From: Pseudomonadota bacterium | GTDB taxonomy: Bacteria; Pseudomonadota; Gammaproteobacteria; Halothiobacillales; Halothiobacillaceae | Direction of reading: 5' to 3' | NCBI GenBank assembly: GCA_021795795.1 | Contig: JAJYPA010000002.1 | Span: forward strand, 31,131 to 95,130 | Length of the DNA: 64,000 nucleotides | Shown here: piece by piece, positions 1-8,677 of the stretch | Position numbering within the stretch: the stretch's first letter is position 1 | Layout: each line of letters starts with the position of its first letter | Program-made: the position numbers and the translations under genes | The notes under the pieces: generated by a model | Told to the model about the DNA's origin: nothing | Database searches by the model: none | The model's input: only the letters and a program-made list of their open reading frames with translations

Positions 1-3000
1 CTCACGCGTGGGGCTGGTTTCGGCTATATCGGTTCCACCATCACGTCACTGATCTACGCGTCATTCACCTTCATCTTCTTTGCCATTGAAGCTGCCATCA
101 TGGCGCAAGCGCTAAACCTGTATCTGGGCCTACCGATGACGCCCTCGTATCTGTTCAGCGCCTTGATTGTCCTGCCATTGGTCGGTTACGGCATCACATT
201 GATCAGCCGACTGCAGATGTGGACCCAACCCATTTGGCTATTCCTGTTGATCCTGCCCTACATCAGCATCTTATGGAAAGATCCAACCATTTTCGATCGG
301 CTCTTATCCTTTGGCGGTAATCTCGGGATACCAGAGTTCAATCTTCTGGCATTCGGCGCAGCCACCAGTGTGGTTCTCGCCCTGATCGCACAGATCGGGG
401 AACAGGTCGACTACCTCCGCTTCATGCCACAAAAAGATGAATCCAATAAGCGCGCATGGAATCTCGGGGTGCTCTTGGCCGGTCCCGGCTGGATTATTTT
501 AGGTATGTTCAAACTTCTGGCTGGTGGTTTGCTGGCCTATCTCGCGCTCAGCAGCGGGATCAGTCTGGCTCAAGCCGTTCAACCGGCGGTTTTTTATGAG
601 CTCGGATTCAGTTATGTCTTCAATTCACCAGCAGTCGTGTTGTTTGCGGCAACCCTTTTCGTAGTGATCTCCCAAGTGAAGATCAATGTCACCAATGCGT
701 ATGCGGGTTCGCTTGCGTGGTCGAATTTCTTCGCCCGTCTGACGCACAGCCACCCAGGCCGAATCGTCTGGCTTATATTCAACGTACTGATTGCCGTAAT
801 GCTGATGGAATTCGGGGTTTTCGAGGCGCTGGGAAATGTGCTTGGCATTTACTCGAATGTCGCGATCAGTTGGGTAGGTGCCATTGTTGCCGACCTGATC
901 ATCAACAAGCCACTTGGTCTGAGCCCGCCAGGGATCGAGTTCAAACGCGCCTATCTGTATGACATCAACCCGGTCGGTACCGGCGCTTTGTTAATTGCCT
1001 CGATGCTGTCCATTATTGCATTCAGTGGCTGGTTCGGGCCGTGGGCCGAGGCCTTTTCCGCCTTCATTGCATTAGGCAGCGCATTTATCATGGCACCACT
1101 GATTGCCTGGCTGACCAAGGGCCGCTATTACATCGCCCGTACACCCGACCAAATGGGCGATAAGAAGAAACTGCGTTGCGTTGTCTGCGAGAACGACTAC
1201 GAAACAGAAGACATGGCGATGTGCCCGGCCTATCGGGGAACCATCTGTTCACTTTGCTGCACTCTGGACGCGCGTTGCCACGATATGTGTCGGCCCAAGG
1301 CCGGATTACTGGAACAGTTCATCGCCATGCTGAACCGCCTTCTGCCCAAGACCCTCGCAAAGCATGTCAACACCCGCATTGGCTATTACCTGCTCCTGAT
1401 TCTGATTTCAGGTGTGGCTCTGGCTATAACCTTGTTCTTTTTCTACTTGCAGCAACTCAATAGTATGCCCCCAGCCGATCTGGAGATTTTCCGGACGCTG
1501 CTGATCAAGCTTTTTGTCGCCATTTTCGCGCTGATCACCATTGGCGGCTGGTGGCTGGCGCTCACCGTGGAAAGTCGATACGTCGCGCAGGACGAGTCCA
1601 ATCGACAGACCCATCTGCTGATGAACGAAATCGAGGCCCACTTGAAAACCGATGTGCAATTACAGAAAGCCATCAAGGCAGCGGAGAGCGCAAACCAGGC
1701 TAAAAGCCGCTACATGGCAGGGATCAGCCACGAACTTCGCACCCCGCTGAACTGTATTCTGGGTTACGCCCAGATCGTTGAACACGATCCCGCAGTACCG
1801 CTGCAACGCCGCGAAGAGATGAAGGTTATCCGCCGCAGTGGAGAGCACCTGATTTCACTGATCAATGGCCTGCTGGATATGGCAAAAATCGAAGCAGGAA
1901 AACTGACCATTGAACCCGAAGAGGTGCATTTCCCGCAGTTTGTCGCCCAATTGGCGGACATGTTTCGGCTACAGGCTCAGGAGAAGCACATCCAGTTCAA
2001 CTTCGACGTAGCGGACGAATTACCACCCGTGGTGCGCGTCGACAAGAAACGACTGGGGCAAATCCTCATCAATATTCTGGGCAACGCAATCAAGTTCACT
2101 GAACAAGGGCATGTGACTTTCCGGATTTCATACCGCAGCGAGTTGGCACGCTTTGAAATCGAGGACACGGGAATCGGCATTGCAGAAAGTGATCGCAAGC
2201 GGATTTTCCTTCCCTTCGAACGCGGCAGCAATGCAACTGGCAATGCCGCCAGCGCAGGTCTGGGCCTAACGATCGCCAGTATGTTGGCCACCCTGATGGG
2301 TGGCGAGTTGACAGTACATGAGCGCGAGGGCGGCGGCAGCCGATTCCAGTTGCGCCTGTTACTCACTGCCGTACGCAATCCCCGCCCTCAACCCATGGAT
2401 ACACCCGCCAATATATTGGGTTACCGCGGTCCGCAGATGCGCATACTCCTCGTCGACGATCAAGCAAGCGATCGGGAGTTTCTGCACAGCGTACTCTCGG
2501 CGCTCGGATTCGGCGTGATTCAGGCCGAATCGGGCATTGCCGCCCTGCGTCAGGCCGCAGCACATCAGCCGGATCTGATCATCTTGGACATCAACATGGC
2601 GGATATCGATGGCTGGGAAACCGCCCGACTGATGCGCGCCAACGGTATTTCCATGGCACCGATTCTGATCGTCTCCGCCGACGTCCTCGACCGGGGCAAA
2701 CCGAACATGGAAGACATCGGCATCGACGATTTCATTGCCAAACCCGTCGACATCGGTATATTGCTCCAGCGCATCCACGACAAGCTACAACTCAACTGGA
2801 TCACGAGTACCCAGGAGCAGATTGCCGCCCAAACACCGGCTTCTGAGCAACAGCGAGTTGCCCACCCCCATTCGGAAGTACGCCCCGCGCTTGCGACAAA
2901 CGTAGAACGTGCGGTGCCAGAATCAAACGTTGATGCGGAACCACAAAACGGCGTCCAAACCCGTGTAAGCGACCTGCCAGATGCGGAAGCACTCAAAACC

Positions 3001-3183
3001 CTGCTAGATCTGGGCGCTATGGGGTATGTACGCGGTATCCTCGAAAAACTCGACGAGTTGGAACAATTGCGCCCAGATCTAGCAGAGATGGTCCACCAGT
3101 TGCGCACATCCGTTCAACAATTCCACCTCGGTGAGTACATGCGTCTACTCAAACAATTGGAAGCCAAGCATGAACATACATAA
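1..3183 (+). CDS. NCS1 permease-fused hybrid sensor histidine kinase (5' partial)
   Basis: The frame is open from base 1, so the true start lies outside the window; 1,060 codons are visible. The first ~380 codons are hydrophobic and resemble the nucleobase:cation symporter-1 (purine/cytosine permease) fold. A short cysteine-rich linker follows at about 1170-1305, with eight Cys starting with a CVVC pair. Two more membrane helices come next (about 1375-1560), then a HisKA domain with the H-box ISHELRTPL (His codon 1729-1731), a HATPase_c domain with N-box (GNAIKF), DTGIGI and GLGLTIAS, and a receiver domain whose phospho-acceptor Asp is at 2587-2589 (LIILDINM). The tail is about 110 residues. 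Permease-kinase fusions are known for SLC5-type proteins such as CbrA. Here the permease is NCS1-like, which suggests direct sensing of a small nitrogenous solute; the ligand is inferred. The regulator gene at 3170 overlaps the 3' end by 14 bases, so the two are surely cotranscribed. Confidence 0.85.
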   Translation, partial: LTRGAGFGYIGSTITSLIYASFTFIFFAIEAAIMAQALNLYLGLPMTPSYLFSALIVLPLVGYGITLISRLQMWTQPIWLFLLILPYISILWKDPTIFDRLLSFGGNLGIPEFNLLAFGAATSVVLALIAQIGEQVDYLRFMPQKDESNKRAWNLGVLLAGPGWIILGMFKLLAGGLLAYLALSSGISLAQAVQPAVFYELGFSYVFNSPAVVLFAATLFVVISQVKINVTNAYAGSLAWSNFFARLTHSHPGRIVWLIFNVLIAVMLMEFGVFEALGNVLGIYSNVAISWVGAIVADLIINKPLGLSPPGIEFKRAYLYDINPVGTGALLIASMLSIIAFSGWFGPWAEAFSAFIALGSAFIMAPLIAWLTKGRYYIARTPDQMGDKKKLRCVVCENDYETEDMAMCPAYRGTICSLCCTLDARCHDMCRPKAGLLEQFIAMLNRLLPKTLAKHVNTRIGYYLLLILISGVALAITLFFFYLQQLNSMPPADLEIFRTLLIKLFVAIFALITIGGWWLALTVESRYVAQDESNRQTHLLMNEIEAHLKTDVQLQKAIKAAESANQAKSRYMAGISHELRTPLNCILGYAQIVEHDPAVPLQRREEMKVIRRSGEHLISLINGLLDMAKIEAGKLTIEPEEVHFPQFVAQLADMFRLQAQEKHIQFNFDVADELPPVVRVDKKRLGQILINILGNAIKFTEQGHVTFRISYRSELARFEIEDTGIGIAESDRKRIFLPFERGSNATGNAASAGLGLTIASMLATLMGGELTVHEREGGGSRFQLRLLLTAVRNPRPQPMDTPANILGYRGPQMRILLVDDQASDREFLHSVLSALGFGVIQAESGIAALRQAAAHQPDLIILDINMADIDGWETARLMRANGISMAPILIVSADVLDRGKPNMEDIGIDDFIAKPVDIGILLQRIHDKLQLNWITSTQEQIAAQTPASEQQRVAHPHSEVRPALATNVERAVPESNVDAEPQNGVQTRVSDLPDAEALKTLLDLGAMGYVRGILEKLDELEQLRPDLAEMVHQLRTSVQQFHLGEYMRLLKQLEAKHEHT

Positions 3184-4048
3184 GCATGAGCGCGGCACCA
3201 TTCTGTTGGTGGACGATGCGCCGGACAATCTGCGCATGCTGCATGATGCCTTGCAGGAGCAAGGTTATCTGGTACTGGTTTCCACAGATGGCCAAAGCGC
3301 GCTGGACAGCGTGCAGCTCATGCCACCCGATATCATTGTTCTGGATGCGCGCATGCCCGGCATCGACGGTTTCGAAACCTGCCGACGACTCAAGGAAGGC
3401 CTCAACACCCGCGATATCCCAGTCATCTTTATGACAGGCCTTAGCGACACCGAGTACATCGTTCAGGGCTTTCAGGCCGGTGGTGTCGACTACGTGACCA
3501 AACCCGTCGTGATCGAAGAATTGCTAGCGCGCATCACCACCCATATGCAGCGTGCGCGACTGGTCACCCACACCCGCGCGGCGATCGACTCGGCCGGGCG
3601 GGCCATTCTGGCCTTCGATTCGAACTATGCGATAACCTGGGCTACCCCGTTGGCCCAACGTCTGGTCCAATCCGTTGTCGATGTGCAGGATCTGCTGCCG
3701 ATCCCCATCCGCCAATGGCTCGAAGCCAAGGACGCCGATCCCTCCTTCCCGCTTTGGCACGCGGGTGAGCGCTTGTTGTTTACCCGGATCGAACCCGGTC
3801 TGTTGTCCATCCAACGCCATGCGGCCCTGGCCGAACCGGAGGCACTGGCCAAGATATTCCAACTGACGGCACGCGAGGCGGAAAGCCTCTATTGGGTCGC
3901 TCTGGGAAAGACCAATAAGGAAATTGGCGAGATCCTGCAGATCAGCCCGCGCACGGTCAACAAACACCTGGAACATGTGTTCGAAAAGCTGGGCGTTGAA
4001 ACTCGAACATCCGCCGCTGCACTCGTACTGGGACGATCATCGGGCTAA
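3170..4048 (+). CDS. Response regulator, receiver + LuxR-type HTH
   Basis: This 292-aa protein has an N-terminal CheY-like receiver (ILLVDDAPDN, acceptor Asp in IIVLDARMPG, conserved Lys in YVTKP), a middle linker of about 70 residues, and a C-terminal LuxR/FixJ helix-turn-helix (LTAREAESL, then NKEIGEILQISPRTVNKHLEHVFEKL). The ATG at 3170 was chosen over an upstream one because GGAAG lies just before it and the receiver fold begins within ten residues. It overlaps the 3' end of the hybrid kinase and is its obvious partner, so it probably controls transcription of genes for the compound sensed. The amide island next door is the natural candidate target (inference). It ends 8 bp from the convergent vWA gene. 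Confidence 0.85.
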   Translation: MNIHKHERGTILLVDDAPDNLRMLHDALQEQGYLVLVSTDGQSALDSVQLMPPDIIVLDARMPGIDGFETCRRLKEGLNTRDIPVIFMTGLSDTEYIVQGFQAGGVDYVTKPVVIEELLARITTHMQRARLVTHTRAAIDSAGRAILAFDSNYAITWATPLAQRLVQSVVDVQDLLPIPIRQWLEAKDADPSFPLWHAGERLLFTRIEPGLLSIQRHAALAEPEALAKIFQLTAREAESLYWVALGKTNKEIGEILQISPRTVNKHLEHVFEKLGVETRTSAAALVLGRSSG

Positions 4049-4056
4049 AACCACAC

Positions 4057-5877
4057 CTAGAATTTCTTGCTCACCAAACGCAGGAACAGGCGCGACAGCC
4101 GCTCGGGCAGATGGCGCAGGTTATCCAGAACCAGAAAGTGCCCCACGCCGAAAATGCGTTCGACATACCGATCCGCACCCGGGTCGAGGCTGACGCAGAA
4201 AATATGCACGCCTCGCTGGCGCGCCTCGATCACGGCGTGGCGCGTATCCAGCAGCAGGTGCTCGGGATCGAAGACATCGATATCCGAAGGCTCGCCGTCA
4301 GTCACGATCAGCATCACCCGATTGTGCGCCCCGCGCGTGAGCAACGCCTCCGTCGCATGCCGGATTGCCGCCCCCATCCGTGTGGAGTAACGCCCCTCAT
4401 ACCCGGCTAGGCGTGCTTTGGCCGCAGCATCGAAGGGCTCGTCGAAGTTCTTGGCAATCTGATAATCCACCAGATGGCGTCCTTGAGAGTGAAACCCGGC
4501 CAAAGACAAATCGGAACCGAGATCGGTCGCGGTCTCGGCCAGCAGAAGAATGGCTTCGCGGGCCAAGTCCAGAATGGGGCGACCGCTGATGGAATCGGGA
4601 TTGTTTACCGATTCTGAAAGATCGAGCAGTAGCGACAGCGCAAGAACCTGATCGTTCTGTGGTCGTGTGCGAATGAACACGCGCGGATCCGGTTCCTGCC
4701 CGTTACGGATATCCGCCATCGCCCGCAGTGCCGCGTCCAAATCCAGTTCATCCCCCATTTCCTGCTTTCGCAACAACACACGGTGCCGACTGCGCAAGGC
4801 ACCAACCACCCGGCGTAAATGAGCCAGCAATGGGCGATTAGCAGCCAGAACTGCCGGGGCCCAATCCGCGTCACCCTCTTTCGCATTTCCTTCGTGCACG
4901 GCGCACCAGTTCTCTCGCTCGACACCGAATCGGGCAAACCACTCCGGGTAGCGTGAGGGATGCGTTTCCTCGTCTTCACTGGTCTGGAAGAAGGTCAGCT
5001 GTGCATCTTCCGTGACCTCTTCGATTCGATAGCCGGCTTCGGCAGCACTCGACGCCAGGGGAATCTCGGTGAACGCCAGTTGCCGTCCTTCGGCGGCTTC
5101 CTCAAACTGCGCACCGGATTGCACGCCCTCGGTGGCCTGCTCGGCGGCCCTCGTCTCTTCGGGCAACGGGTGCTCCTCATACCAGAGATGCTGATTGTCA
5201 TCCCGGTATACGGCCATTGGCGGCACGCTGCCCTCGTCCATCGACAGACGCATCTGGCCGATGTCGTGCGCCAAACGCAAGCCGATTTCACGGGCTGTCC
5301 TTGCCTCCTCGATTTCGGCAATCCGCTCCTGAAACAGTGTGATTGCCTTGCGAACCATGAAGTCATCGTCCTTCGACTGTTCCAGTTCCAGCAAGCCACG
5401 AGAAAGACGCCACATCAGTGTCGCAAACGGCGTCGGGTCCGGCGACACCAGGGGATGCAGATCCAACCAGAGCCGACGCAATCCCGGGAACTGCGAAAAG
5501 GCGAGGTACTCGACCCGGGCATCCTCAACCAGTTCAACCAGATGTCGCTGACGTGCGTTTAGTGACTCGGGATTCAGCGGTTGGCTGTACATGCGATGGG
5601 CGGCCGCATGGACCGCTGCTGCGATATAGACTCTGCGTGCGGTTACCGCCCCTTGTTGAGACAGTGAAGACGGCAGACGAATATGCCCCTGATCGATGCG
5701 AGGGCGAACGGCTGACGATTCCGACGCGGCCGGAATGCCGGCCAGATCGAAAGACTGCCCCCAGAGTGCGATCAGATACAAATTTAAAAGATGCCGCACG
5801 TCCTCGAAGGACTGAGACGACATAACAGGTTCCGCTTCCAATTGTTGAGGTAGGAGGTTAGCCATAGGAGTCTTCAT
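4057..5877 (-). CDS. NorD/CbbO-type von Willebrand factor A domain protein
   Basis: The protein has about 607 residues. The N-terminal half is mostly helical and unlike a transporter or enzyme. The C-terminal ~190 residues form a vWA domain with a MIDAS motif (LLLDLSESVN, i.e. DxSxS) and the later Asp (IVTDGEPSDID). This architecture and length match NorD of nitric oxide reductase clusters and the related CbbO of RubisCO activase. Those proteins act with a MoxR-type AAA+ ATPase (NorQ/CbbQ) to insert or remodel metal enzymes. No such ATPase is adjacent, so the client is unknown. The start is uncertain: the frame stays open to 6000, but the extra N-terminus is Arg-rich and atypical. ATG 5877 was picked; 5865 and 5823 are alternatives, and none has a clear Shine-Dalgarno. 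Confidence 0.75.
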   Translation of the reverse strand: MKTPMANLLPQQLEAEPVMSSQSFEDVRHLLNLYLIALWGQSFDLAGIPAASESSAVRPRIDQGHIRLPSSLSQQGAVTARRVYIAAAVHAAAHRMYSQPLNPESLNARQRHLVELVEDARVEYLAFSQFPGLRRLWLDLHPLVSPDPTPFATLMWRLSRGLLELEQSKDDDFMVRKAITLFQERIAEIEEARTAREIGLRLAHDIGQMRLSMDEGSVPPMAVYRDDNQHLWYEEHPLPEETRAAEQATEGVQSGAQFEEAAEGRQLAFTEIPLASSAAEAGYRIEEVTEDAQLTFFQTSEDEETHPSRYPEWFARFGVERENWCAVHEGNAKEGDADWAPAVLAANRPLLAHLRRVVGALRSRHRVLLRKQEMGDELDLDAALRAMADIRNGQEPDPRVFIRTRPQNDQVLALSLLLDLSESVNNPDSISGRPILDLAREAILLLAETATDLGSDLSLAGFHSQGRHLVDYQIAKNFDEPFDAAAKARLAGYEGRYSTRMGAAIRHATEALLTRGAHNRVMLIVTDGEPSDIDVFDPEHLLLDTRHAVIEARQRGVHIFCVSLDPGADRYVERIFGVGHFLVLDNLRHLPERLSRLFLRLVSKKF

Positions 5878-6010
5878 GGAAACGGGCATAAACTTTAGGG
5901 GTTGCCGAAAAGATGCGGCAACCGGGTCATAGTGCTGCGAAGGCGTGATGACGAATGCACAATATCTCCGGAGCCTCAGGCGAGGCCGACGGATCGACAT
6001 GCTATTGAGA

Positions 6011-7024
6011 TTAGCGGGCCAACAGTTCCTTCAGGGCGTCATCGATGAACTTAACGTCCACCTTGTTCATGCCCGGGCCGCCGGCAAAGTGCCCCCAGAT
6101 GGACGGGATCGGCCGTAACTCGGCGTTCGGCATTTTGCTGACTTCGTATTCGTTATCTTCGACTGGGAAGTACAGGTCGGTCTGACCCGGCATGACAAAA
6201 GCCTTGGCCTTGATCGCACCCAACGCCTTCTCGAAGTCGCCGCCGTACATCGGATTGTTGCTGATGTCGCCCTGTTGCCATGTCCACAGCATCGTCAGCA
6301 GGTTATTGGCATCACGGGCAAGGAAGAAACCCTCCCAGAACGCGACCAAAAAATCTTCCAGCGAAGAGTAACCGTATTGGAGATACAGCTTCTCGCGGTA
6401 GAACGCCTGAGAAAACCCCCAGCCGGCGTACACACGGGCCATGGCGCGCAAGCCCTTGGTCGGTGGCTTCTCGTACCAGCCGTTGTTCCAGGCGGCATCG
6501 GCGGTCAGAGCTGCCTTGACGCTTTCGAGGAACACGAAGTTATGCACGGATGTTTTGGCAGAACCGCAAAACGGCGCAATTCGCTCGACCATATCCGGGT
6601 AGGACGCGCCCCATTGGAATGTCTGCTGCGCGCCCATGGACCAACCGGTCACCAGCGCAATTTTCTCAATGCCGAACACTTCGGTCACCAGGCGATGTTG
6701 GAAGCTGACGTTGTCATATGAGGTCACGTCTGGAAAACGAGCCTGATTGTAGGGTTCAGGCGTATTGCTCGGCGACGAGGACAGGCCGTTGCCGAACATG
6801 TTCGGAATAATGATGAAGTACTTATCCGGATCCAAAGCCATGCCCGTGCCGACCAACCACTCGTTGTCATAGTGCTGACCGGAATACCAGGTCGGATACA
6901 CGATGACATTGTCTTTCGCCGCATTCAGCGTGCCGAAGGTCTTATACGCCAGTTTGGCGTCACGGATGGTGGCGCCGGATTGCAGAACCACGTCACCCAT
7001 TTCATAAATCTTGTAATCACTCAT
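6011..7024 (-). CDS. Alpha/beta hydrolase, homoserine O-acetyltransferase-like fold
   Basis: This 337-aa protein shows the nucleophile elbow GWSMGAQQ (Ser129), a late Asp in MPGQTDLYF and a His in IWGHFAGGPG, giving a complete Ser-Asp-His triad. The N-terminal sequence (KLAYKTFGTLN and the NMFGNGLSSSPSN loop) is of the MetX-like acyltransferase/hydrolase type. It is not assigned as MetX, because it sits at the end of an amide-degradation gene string and no methionine genes are near. GAGGAAA precedes the ATG, which supports the start. It may hydrolyse or transfer an acyl group released from amides or nitriles; the substrate cannot be read from the sequence. A run of hairpins separates it from the amidase gene upstream, so it may be transcribed at a reduced level or separately. 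Confidence 0.75.
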   Translation of the reverse strand: MSDYKIYEMGDVVLQSGATIRDAKLAYKTFGTLNAAKDNVIVYPTWYSGQHYDNEWLVGTGMALDPDKYFIIIPNMFGNGLSSSPSNTPEPYNQARFPDVTSYDNVSFQHRLVTEVFGIEKIALVTGWSMGAQQTFQWGASYPDMVERIAPFCGSAKTSVHNFVFLESVKAALTADAAWNNGWYEKPPTKGLRAMARVYAGWGFSQAFYREKLYLQYGYSSLEDFLVAFWEGFFLARDANNLLTMLWTWQQGDISNNPMYGGDFEKALGAIKAKAFVMPGQTDLYFPVEDNEYEVSKMPNAELRPIPSIWGHFAGGPGMNKVDVKFIDDALKELLAR

Positions 7025-7083
7025 TACATTTTCCTCAAGGTTAAATAAATGCTTTTTGATTCAAACGATTGAATAGAATTAGA

Positions 7084-7162
7084 GAAGCTCTTTTTAGACT
7101 AGAGCTTCCTTGCGGTACACGGATGTACCGCTATGAATAACCACACAGGTTATTGTTCATGA
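7084..7162. repeat. Cluster of three perfect hairpins between amidase and hydrolase genes
   Basis: Three stem-loops follow each other. The first pairs GAAGCTCT with AGAGCTTC (about 7084-7108). The second pairs GCGGTACA with TGTACCGC around a CGGA loop (about 7112-7131). The third pairs AATAACC with GGTTATT (about 7136-7154). They fill most of the 140-bp gap and lie just downstream of the amidase stop on the minus strand. They could act as a transcription attenuator or an mRNA-stabilising structure; there is no long T-run. Confidence 0.55.
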
Positions 7163-7164
7163 AG

Positions 7165-8607
7165 TCACCAACCAACAATCCCTGGCCAACGATGAGCCCA
7201 TGGTTTGGCTTGCTCAAAAGCCGCCGAAGCACGAAGCACCATCTGATCGTCCAAATGGCGTCCGATGATTTGCAGACCAACTGGCAAACCATCGTCTGTC
7301 CAACCTGCGGGTACTGACGCAGCTGGTTGTCCTGTCAGGTTCATTGGGAAGGTGAACGCCAACCAACGGAACGGCGCGACAATATGTCCATCAATCTTCT
7401 CTGGCCCTTGTATATGCACAGGGAATGGAGGAACCGCCAAAGTAGGAGTCAGAAGCAGGTCATAACGCTGCATGAATCGCCACATCTTGTTGTTAACGGC
7501 TTTACGTGTCATCAGAGCGTTCGTAAAGTCTTCCGCTTTCCAATCCCGACGGATAAAGTCAACCAGATGAGGCGTCATCCGGTCGCCATACCGATCCGCC
7601 ATCGCTCGCAAACCCTTGAGATCTGATTCCGCAGCGACAATGCCCCAAAACGCATCGTAGGGATCATCCAAACCCGGATGAGCTTCTTCCACAATGCATC
7701 CCAGATCCTGCTCAAAGACCTTCACCGCCTCATCCACAACCTGACGAACACGTGGATCTACGGGTGCATAGCCCCAATCGGGGCTATAGGCGATCCGCTT
7801 CCCCTTGAGATCTCCCTTCAGGGTTTCCATCCAATCAAAATTCGGGTCGGGAAGCGTATGACGGTCGCGCGGATCCTGTCCGGCGATAACCGACATCATC
7901 AACGCACTGTCAGCTACGGTCCGACTCAACGGGCCAATATGCTCAAGGCTTTCCCAACTGGAGACCCCCGGATATCGCTCATCTTTGGTACCTGGATACA
8001 AAGGCACACGCCCCATGGATGCCTTCAGACCATACAAACCGCAATGCGCTGCCGGGATCCTTATTGAACCACCGCCATCACTACCGATCGCAAAGGGGCA
8101 CATGCCGCTTGCCACAGCCGCGCCCGATCCAGCGCTGGAACCACCAGGAGTCATGTCAGTATTCCAGGGATTACGAGTCGTCTCGTAAACCGGGTTGTGA
8201 CCAACACCGCTGTATCCGAATTCCGGCACATTCGTCTTGCCCAGAATGATTGCACCTGCCGCGATTAGTCTTTCGACAACGACGTCATCTTCTTCCGGGA
8301 CAAACTCCTCATATGCGAATGAGCCCGATACCGTCCGGATACCTTTGGTACAGACGAGGTCTTTGATTCCCACCGGAACCCCGGCAAGAGGCCCAATGGG
8401 TCGACCTGCTGCGATGTCCTTTTCAAGTTCACGCGCCCGATCCAGAGCCAACTCCGGGGTGGGCGTGCAGAAGGCATGCAGTTGGGGCTCCAACGCCTCC
8501 ATTTGTGCTAACGAGGCCTCAATCACTTCGACTGGCGACAAACGTTTCTCACGAACTGCCGCGGCAATCGAAACCGCGTCCATCTTGCAAATTTCATGAC
8601 TACTCAA
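7165..8607 (-). CDS. Amidase signature family enzyme
   Basis: This 480-aa protein has the full amidase signature: catalytic Lys82 (GVPVGIKDLV), cis-Ser157 in the glycine/serine-rich GGSSAGSGAAV, and nucleophile Ser181 (GSDGGGSIRIPA). The spacing is exactly that of GatA-like amidases. The start is a TTG: a strong GAGGGGGG lies nine bases upstream, and no ATG precedes the conserved N-terminus. The family hydrolyses many amides (acetamide, carboxamides, aryl amides), so the substrate is not fixed. It is the third type of amide hydrolase in the island, beside the nitrilase-fold AmiE/AmiF and the FmdA type. It is not a GatCAB subunit, since no gatB or gatC is near. Confidence 0.85.
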   Translation of the reverse strand: MSSHEICKMDAVSIAAAVREKRLSPVEVIEASLAQMEALEPQLHAFCTPTPELALDRARELEKDIAAGRPIGPLAGVPVGIKDLVCTKGIRTVSGSFAYEEFVPEEDDVVVERLIAAGAIILGKTNVPEFGYSGVGHNPVYETTRNPWNTDMTPGGSSAGSGAAVASGMCPFAIGSDGGGSIRIPAAHCGLYGLKASMGRVPLYPGTKDERYPGVSSWESLEHIGPLSRTVADSALMMSVIAGQDPRDRHTLPDPNFDWMETLKGDLKGKRIAYSPDWGYAPVDPRVRQVVDEAVKVFEQDLGCIVEEAHPGLDDPYDAFWGIVAAESDLKGLRAMADRYGDRMTPHLVDFIRRDWKAEDFTNALMTRKAVNNKMWRFMQRYDLLLTPTLAVPPFPVHIQGPEKIDGHIVAPFRWLAFTFPMNLTGQPAASVPAGWTDDGLPVGLQIIGRHLDDQMVLRASAAFEQAKPWAHRWPGIVGW

Positions 8608-8677
8608 CTAAATATCCCCCCTCGGTCTATCTGATGAACGTTTTCGTGGAACGACGCTGGTGTGCGTCATGGTGTAC

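Noticed and set aside
3131..3169. Earlier start for the LuxR-type regulator
   Set aside because: The extra 13 residues lie wholly within the kinase gene and lack a ribosome-binding site; ATG 3170 fits the receiver fold.
7165..8607. GatA subunit of the tRNA amidotransferase
   Set aside because: No gatB/gatC nearby and clear clustering with amide-use genes.
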